In this document: positions 59,014-64,000 of the stretch, piece after piece
Layout: every line of letters starts with the position of its first letter
Numbering within the stretch: position 1 is the stretch's first letter
Assembly (NCBI RefSeq): GCF_015482775.1
Contig: NZ_CP058214.1
Location: forward strand, 1,736,001-1,800,000
Direction of reading: 5' to 3'
Length of the DNA: 64,000 nt
DNA from: Kaustia mangrovi
GTDB taxonomy: Bacteria > Pseudomonadota > Alphaproteobacteria > Rhizobiales > Im1
Notes under the pieces: generated by a model
Seen by the model: only the letters and a program-made list of their open reading frames with translations
Database searches by the model: none
What the model was told of the DNA's origin: nothing
Translations under genes and position numbers: made by a program

Positions 59014-60669
59014 TTGAGCGCTCAAGATCACGGCGGTAGGTCGGGCACGGTTACCGCCGACATCATCCTGCGCAACGGTCCGATCTGGTGCGGCCGCGAG
59101 GAGGGGGTCGTGGAGGCCATGGCGATCTGGCAGGGGCGCGTGCTCGCCACCGGCACCGATGCCGCGATATCCGCGCTCGCCGGCCCTGAGACGCGCGTGA
59201 TCGATCTCGACGGGCGTCTTGCCACCCCCGGCCTCAACGACGCGCATCTGCATCTGGTGTCGCTGGGGCTCGTCATGGACTGGGTCGACGCACGGCCCAC
59301 GACGGTCTCCACGCTGGATGGCCTGCTCGACGCGATTGCCAGGCGCGCGGCACAAAGCGCACCGGGCGAATGGGTCCTGGCGCGCGGCTATGACCAGACG
59401 AAGCTCGACGTGAAGCGCCACCCGCTGCGCGAGGAACTGGACCGGGCGGCGCCCGACAATCCGGTCTTCCTGATCCGGACCTGCGGGCACGTCCAGATCT
59501 GCAACTCCAGAGCGCTCGAGCTGGCGGGCATCGACGAGGCGACGCCGCAACCGCAGGGCGGCGTCATCGAGCACCGGGACGGCAGGCTCACCGGGCTCCT
59601 CGCCGAGAATGCCAGCGATCCGGTCTGGGCGGCGATGCCGCATCCCGACGAGGCCATGATCGTGGACGCCATCGAGCGGGCCGGCCGCCATCTCCTGTCC
59701 TTGGGCATCACAAGCTGCATGGACGCCGCCGTCGGCCAGCGCGGCGGGTTCGCAGAGATCGCCGCCTATAACCGCGCAAGGCGCGACGGGCGCCTGCCGG
59801 TCCGCACCTGGCTGACGCTGCTCGGCGACGGCAAGGGCGCCATCGTACCGCAATGCCTAGAGGCGGGCCTTATTTCCGGCACCGGCGACGACATGCTGCG
59901 CGTGGGCGCGGTGAAGCTCTTCCTCGACGGCTCCGCCGGGGGGCGGACGGCGTGGATGTCGACCCCCTATCTCGGCGACGACGGCGAGCTCGGCGTGCAG
60001 ATGTTCCCGGATGCGGAGCTGGACGCCCAGGTCATGGACCTGCACGAGAAGGGCTATCAGCTCGCCTGTCACGCCATCGGCGATGCGGCCATCGAGCAGT
60101 TGATCACCGCCTACGAGAAGGCGCTCGCCGTCCATCCCGATCCCGACCGCCGCCACCGCATAGAACATTGCGGCTTCTCGACGGCCGACCATCACCGGCG
60201 GATGGTCGAGGGCGGGATCTACCCCTCGCCTCAGCAGGCCTTCATCCACGATTTCGGCGATGCCTACATCTCGGTTCTCGGCCCGGAACGCTCTTTGTCG
60301 AGCTATCCGCTGGGCACCTGGATGAGGTTGGGACTGAAGCCGCCGACGGGCAGCGACGCCCCCGTATGCGAGCCGAACCCGTTCCCGAACCTCCACGCCA
60401 TGATCACCCGCGAGACCTGGAAGGGGACGGTGATGGACGCGCGCGAATGCGTCTCGGTCGAGGAGGCGCTGCAGGCCTATACGGAGTTCGGTGCGTTCTC
60501 CCAGAAGATGGAACACGTCAAGGGCAAGCTGGTGCCCGGCTATCTGGCCGATGTCGCGATCTTCTCGCGCGACCTGCTCTCGGCGACGCCGGAGGAGATC
60601 CTCAAGGACACCGCTTGCGACATGACGATCCTCGACGGCGAGGTCGTTTACGACAGGCACGCGCGCTGA
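59014..60669 (+). CDS. YtcJ-type metal-dependent amidohydrolase
   Basis: 551 residues from a TTG at 59014, supported by GGGGGACAG upstream and because the next ATG would cut the first beta sheet (TADIILRNGPIWCG). Metal-site motifs: NDAHLHL (HxH), RIEHCGFS, CHAIGDAAIE and SDAPVCEPNPF (Asp). The subgroup (COG1574) hydrolyses N-acyl or imide bonds in amino-acid derivatives. It is preceded by the M81 gene and followed after 123 bases by the peptide-type binding protein, a common arrangement for importing and hydrolysing modified peptides or amides. Confidence 0.9.
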   Translation: MSAQDHGGRSGTVTADIILRNGPIWCGREEGVVEAMAIWQGRVLATGTDAAISALAGPETRVIDLDGRLATPGLNDAHLHLVSLGLVMDWVDARPTTVSTLDGLLDAIARRAAQSAPGEWVLARGYDQTKLDVKRHPLREELDRAAPDNPVFLIRTCGHVQICNSRALELAGIDEATPQPQGGVIEHRDGRLTGLLAENASDPVWAAMPHPDEAMIVDAIERAGRHLLSLGITSCMDAAVGQRGGFAEIAAYNRARRDGRLPVRTWLTLLGDGKGAIVPQCLEAGLISGTGDDMLRVGAVKLFLDGSAGGRTAWMSTPYLGDDGELGVQMFPDAELDAQVMDLHEKGYQLACHAIGDAAIEQLITAYEKALAVHPDPDRRHRIEHCGFSTADHHRRMVEGGIYPSPQQAFIHDFGDAYISVLGPERSLSSYPLGTWMRLGLKPPTGSDAPVCEPNPFPNLHAMITRETWKGTVMDARECVSVEEALQAYTEFGAFSQKMEHVKGKLVPGYLADVAIFSRDLLSATPEEILKDTACDMTILDGEVVYDRHAR

Positions 60670-60792
60670 GACGGATGCGGCGCGGCTGCTCTGCGGATGC
60701 ACCGAAAGGCAAAGGGGGAGATCGACAAGACAGACAGGACGGGGAGGACCGGTCCGACAGACGAGATCAGAACGAAAAAGGAGGAGGAGTGA

Positions 60793-62388
60793 ATGATCAA
60801 CAGATTTCTGATGGCAGCAACCACTGCACTGGCTCTCTCGCTGACAGCCGGTGCCCACGCACAGGAGCCGCGCGACGGCGGTACGATCCGGTACACCGCG
60901 GCCTACGGCCCGAGCTTCGCCGGCCTCGACATCCATTCCACGAACCGCACCCAGGACGCGATCTGGGCGATGGCGATGCATCGCGGCCTGTATGGCTGGG
61001 ATCCGGTGGCGAAGAAGCCGACCCTGGAACTCGCCGAGAGCGTCGACGTGTCCGACGACGGCCTCGTCTATACCTACAAGCTGCGCGACGACGCCTATTT
61101 CCATAATGGCCGCAAGATGACGGCCGACGACATCGTCTGGACCTATACCGACATCATGGACGGGTCCAAGGCCTATCCCGGCGCGCGCTACGTTCGCCTG
61201 ATCGAGGGGGCCGAGGACGTCGAGAGCGGCAAGGCCAAGACGATTTCCGGCCTGAAGAAGATCGATGACCATACGCTGGAGATCACGCTCACCGAGCCGG
61301 TCGAGCCGGGCTATTACCTCAACCAGATGACGACCGCGATCTATCCGGCCAAGGAGGCGCAGGAGAAGGGCTTCGCCAGCCACCCGATCGGCCTCGGGCC
61401 CTTCAAGTTCGAGGAGTACGTTCCCGGCTCGCGCATGGCGTTCTCGCGCTTCGACAAGTTCTACAAGAAGGACCTGCCGCACGCCGACAAGCTCGTCATC
61501 ACGCCGATGGGCGAGGCTTCGGCGCGCAATGTGGCCTTCCGCAACCAGGAGATCGACGCCTCGATCCTCGGTCCGGTCCAGTACCAGACATACAGCGCCG
61601 ATCCCGAGCTGTCGAAGAACATGGTCGAGGTCGCGGAATATTACACGCGCGTGATGGGCTTCAATCCCGGCTACGAGCCGTTTGCCGACAAGCGCGTGCG
61701 CCAGGCGATCAACTACGCGATCAATACGGACCTGATCATCAAGAAGCTTGCCAAGGGCAAGGCCTATCCGGCCGCCGGCTGGCTGCCGCCGTCGTCGTCC
61801 GCTTATGACAAGAGCATGAAACCCTACGCCTACGATCCGGACAAGGCGAAGGCGCTGCTCAAGGAGGCCGGCTATGCCGATGGCTTCGAGTTCGAGGTCA
61901 TCGCGACATCGAACGAAAGCTGGGGCGTGCCGATCATCGAGGCGATCGTGCCGATGCTGGCCAAGGTCGGCATCAAGGTGACGATCAAGCCGGTCGAGGG
62001 CTCGGTGCTTTCGGAGAGCGTGCGTGCCGGCAAGTTCCAGGCGTTCATGTGGTCGCTCGAGACCGGACCGGACCCGCTTGCGGCCCTGAAATGCTTCGAT
62101 TCCTCGACGCCGCAATCGGCCTGCAACTACACCAAGTTCGACAACGCCGAATTCGACAAGCTGCTGGAGCAGGCCGGCAACGAGAAGGACCAGGCCAAGC
62201 GCATAGAGACCCTGCAGAAGGCCAACAAGATCGTCTATGACGAGGCGCCTTACTGGTTCTACAACTGCAACAAGGCGGTCATGGCCTACCAGCCGTGGCT
62301 GCATGGCCTGCAGGCCAACCCCGTCGATCTGGCTCTCCAGAACTACGAGGATATCTGGGTCGACGACAGCTCGCCTGTCGCGGAATAA
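60793..62388 (+). CDS. ABC transporter periplasmic binding protein (DppA/OppA family)
   Basis: 531 residues with signal peptide 1-24 (ending AGAHAQEP). SBP_bac_5 blocks: LAESVDVSDDGLVYTYKLRD, KMTADDIVWTYTDIM, KRVRQAINYAINTDLII and YEDIWVDDS at the end. AFMWSLETGPDPLAALKCF and SACNYTKFDNAEFDKLLEQ line the ligand site region. GGAGGAG precedes the ATG. It is followed by dppB- and dppC-type genes. The ligand is a dipeptide, nickel chelate, glycoside or opine; the neighbouring hydrolases favour a peptide-like molecule. Confidence 0.93.
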   Translation: MINRFLMAATTALALSLTAGAHAQEPRDGGTIRYTAAYGPSFAGLDIHSTNRTQDAIWAMAMHRGLYGWDPVAKKPTLELAESVDVSDDGLVYTYKLRDDAYFHNGRKMTADDIVWTYTDIMDGSKAYPGARYVRLIEGAEDVESGKAKTISGLKKIDDHTLEITLTEPVEPGYYLNQMTTAIYPAKEAQEKGFASHPIGLGPFKFEEYVPGSRMAFSRFDKFYKKDLPHADKLVITPMGEASARNVAFRNQEIDASILGPVQYQTYSADPELSKNMVEVAEYYTRVMGFNPGYEPFADKRVRQAINYAINTDLIIKKLAKGKAYPAAGWLPPSSSAYDKSMKPYAYDPDKAKALLKEAGYADGFEFEVIATSNESWGVPIIEAIVPMLAKVGIKVTIKPVEGSVLSESVRAGKFQAFMWSLETGPDPLAALKCFDSSTPQSACNYTKFDNAEFDKLLEQAGNEKDQAKRIETLQKANKIVYDEAPYWFYNCNKAVMAYQPWLHGLQANPVDLALQNYEDIWVDDSSPVAE

Positions 62389-62445
62389 CCGGGACCTGTG
62401 GATGCCCGCGGGCTGGCTCTCGGGCATCCATTCCAGGAGCTCTCC

Positions 62446-63381
62446 ATGCTGCAATACCTTGTGCGGCGGATCGTGCAGATGGTCCCGATCCTCCTCGCCG
62501 TCGCCCTGCTGATCTTCGTCGTGTTCAGCGTCATTCCCGGCACCTTCGCGTCGAGCGTCGGAGCCGATGGCCGCGGCATGCTGGACGACAAGGTCATCGA
62601 GCGGATGAACGAGCAGTTCGGGCTCAACGATCCGGTCTATGTCCGCTTCGGGCAGTATGTGCTGGACCTGATGCAGCTCGATCTCGGCGACTCGTTCCGC
62701 ACGCGCCGGCCGGTTGTGGAGGAGCTTGCCTCGCGGGCCTTGCCGACACTGAGGCTCATCGCCGGCTCGATGCTCTTTGCCATCCTCATCGGCCTGCCGC
62801 TCGGCTTCCTTGCCGCGCTCAAGCCGGGCACCCTGCTCGACAGCGTGTCGATGGTCACCGCGGTCTCCGGCCTGTCCATCCCGAAATTCTGGCTCGGGCT
62901 TTTGATGATGTTCCTGTTCGCGCTGACGCTCGGCTGGCTGCCGAGCTTCGGCTACGGCTCGGGCGGAGTGCGGCATCTCATCCTGCCGTCCATCGCGCTC
63001 GGTGTGGCGCCGATGGCGCTGCTGGCGCGCACCACGCGGGCCGCCGTGCTCGACATCCTCAATGCCGACTTCGTGCGCACGGCACGGTCCAAGGGCATGA
63101 GCGAGATCAGGGTCGTGCGCTGGCATCTCGTACGCAACGCGCTCGTGATTGTCCTGACGACGATCGGCCTTCAGTTCGGCACGGTCATCGGCGAGGCCGT
63201 GGTCATCGAGCAGCTCTTCTCGTGGCCCGGCATCGGCTCGCTCATGGTCGACAGCGTCACCCTGCGCGACATTCCCGTCGTCCAGGGCTGCATCCTGGTC
63301 ATCGTTCTCTTCTTCCTGGTCGTCAACATGCTCATCGACGTCCTGTGTGCCATCATCGATCCAAGGATTAAGTACGATTAG
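62446..63381 (+). CDS. ABC transporter permease, DppB type
   Basis: 311 residues from ATG 62446 (MLQYLVRRIVQMVPILLAV) after AGGAG; a longer frame to 62398 is not likely. Six membrane helices, the DppB N-terminal helix, LNDPVYVRFGQYVLDLMQLDLG, and the EAA-loop RTARSKGMSEIRVVRWHL. IGEAVVIEQLFSWPGIGSLM is the family signature. It comes 57 bases after the receptor and overlaps or abuts the next permease. Confidence 0.95.
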   Translation: MLQYLVRRIVQMVPILLAVALLIFVVFSVIPGTFASSVGADGRGMLDDKVIERMNEQFGLNDPVYVRFGQYVLDLMQLDLGDSFRTRRPVVEELASRALPTLRLIAGSMLFAILIGLPLGFLAALKPGTLLDSVSMVTAVSGLSIPKFWLGLLMMFLFALTLGWLPSFGYGSGGVRHLILPSIALGVAPMALLARTTRAAVLDILNADFVRTARSKGMSEIRVVRWHLVRNALVIVLTTIGLQFGTVIGEAVVIEQLFSWPGIGSLMVDSVTLRDIPVVQGCILVIVLFFLVVNMLIDVLCAIIDPRIKYD

Positions 63382-64000
63382 GACCCTCTCGCAATACCAC
63401 GCCAATCTGTGGATAGGCGGCATCCTGTTCGCGCTCATCGTGCTTGCGGGTGTCTTCGCGCCCTGGCTGGCCCATACCGATCCGGTCATGGACGCCGACC
63501 TGATGAATTCCGGCCTGCCGCCCGGCCACAACTTCTGGTTCGGCACGGACGACCAGGGCCGCGACATCTACAGCCGCGTCCTCTACGGCGCGCGCGTGTC
63601 GCTGACGGTCGGCATCGTCTCGCAGCTCATCAACACCGTCATCGGTGTCGCGCTCGGCCTGTCGGCCGGCTACTGGGGCGGTTGGTGGGACGATTTCATC
63701 AACGGGCTGACCAACATGATGCTGGCCATCCCCTCGCTCGTCTTCGCACTCGCCATCATGGCGATCCTGAGCCCGGGGCTGACCAGCCTCCTGATCGCGC
63801 TCGGGCTCACCAACTGGTCCTTCACCTGCCGGCTATCGCGGGCCTCGACCCTTTCGGTCAAGTCGCAGGGCTATGTCCAGGCGGCGAAGGTGCTTGGCTA
63901 CAGCGACCTGCGCATCATGGCGACGCAGATCCTGCCCAACATCCTCGGGCCCATCGTCATCATCGCCACGCTCGGAATGGGCGGTGCGGTGCTGGCCGAG
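63347..64000 (+). CDS. ABC transporter permease, DppC type (cut by window end)
   Basis: About 218 residues are visible and the gene runs off the window. The frame is certain from 63380 on (RTLSQYHANLWIGGILFALI). The start is not: GTG 63347 overlaps dppB by 35 bases, and no ATG lies between; an ATT at 63377 overlapping the dppB stop is the other option. FGTDDQGRDIYSRVLYGARVSLTVG is the DppC signature and QAAKVLGYSDLRIMATQILP the EAA-loop. It pairs with DppB. Confidence 0.88.
   Translation, partial: MPSSIQGLSTIRTLSQYHANLWIGGILFALIVLAGVFAPWLAHTDPVMDADLMNSGLPPGHNFWFGTDDQGRDIYSRVLYGARVSLTVGIVSQLINTVIGVALGLSAGYWGGWWDDFINGLTNMMLAIPSLVFALAIMAILSPGLTSLLIALGLTNWSFTCRLSRASTLSVKSQGYVQAAKVLGYSDLRIMATQILPNILGPIVIIATLGMGGAVLAE

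Noticed and set aside
59857-63567. A 1236-codon open frame on the minus strand opposite the YtcJ and Dpp genes
   Set aside because: It is a shadow of strongly supported plus-strand genes; its composition is arginine-, aspartate- and histidine-rich with no domain, as expected from high-GC antisense frames.
1-64000. tRNA, rRNA, CRISPR arrays, insertion sequences
   Set aside because: I looked for conserved rRNA segments, tRNA-like cloverleaf ends with CCA, regularly spaced repeats and transposase motifs and found none that hold up.

Overview
The window is a 64 kb stretch of a GC-rich (roughly two-thirds G+C), gene-dense proteobacterial chromosome. Tripartite TRAP carriers, several ABC uptake systems, FNR/FixK-type boxes, a DUF1127 protein and many catabolic dehydrogenases suggest an alphaproteobacterium, perhaps Hyphomicrobiales-like. 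I cannot name the species. I see no rRNA, tRNA, CRISPR array, prophage or insertion sequence. Most genes belong to substrate-uptake-plus-catabolism cassettes, each with its own regulator.

Layout. 1-4.2 kb: a TRAP transporter operon and a truncated short-chain dehydrogenase (SDR), divergent from an IclR regulator, with two matching palindromes between them. 4.2-7.9 kb: a thiolase-like protein, acyl-CoA synthetase and PPC/DUF296 protein, translationally coupled. 7.9-19.2 kb: a minus-strand run with an FMN reductase plus luciferase-like monooxygenase, two SDRs, a polyamine-type ABC transporter and two more SDRs, then a divergent class III aminotransferase and an RpiR regulator. 19.3-21.7 kb: a stress/low-oxygen group (helix-hairpin-helix protein, HPF-cold-shock fusion, a stand-alone histidine-kinase-like helical hairpin, a holin-like membrane protein) with two FNR-type boxes. 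21.8-27.2 kb: exported and membrane proteins, namely a prokaryotic ionotropic-glutamate-receptor homologue, a three-repeat cyanovirin-type lectin, a secreted EEP-family phosphodiesterase and a glutamate-synthase-like flavoprotein.

27.3-39.4 kb: a quaternary-amine (OpuC/ProU-type) ABC transporter with two paralogous binding proteins, surrounding a LysR regulator, a 2-oxoglutarate/Fe(II) oxygenase, an MmgE/PrpD protein, an alpha/beta hydrolase, an isochorismatase-fold hydrolase, a DddP-like M24 enzyme and a GlxA-type AraC regulator. 39.5-42.4 kb: an NAD(P)-binding protein, an EamA exporter, DUF1127 and a LysR regulator with two matching dyads. 42.4-58.9 kb: enoyl-CoA hydratase, CoA-transferase, a GntR regulator, a PdxA homologue, two TRAP transporters, a COG4091-type dehydrogenase, an amidohydrolase, a beta-hydroxyacid dehydrogenase, a saccharopine-dehydrogenase-like protein and an M81 peptidase. 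Six copies of a TGGTATRCAA-like box sit in front of these units and point to one GntR regulon. 59-64 kb: a YtcJ-type amidohydrolase and a Dpp/Opp-type ABC transporter running off the end.

Four genes (glutamate-synthase-like, isochorismatase, M24 enzyme, second TRAP small subunit) are each interrupted by what looks like one missing base in or beside a short G/C run. This pattern fits consensus error at least as well as gene decay.
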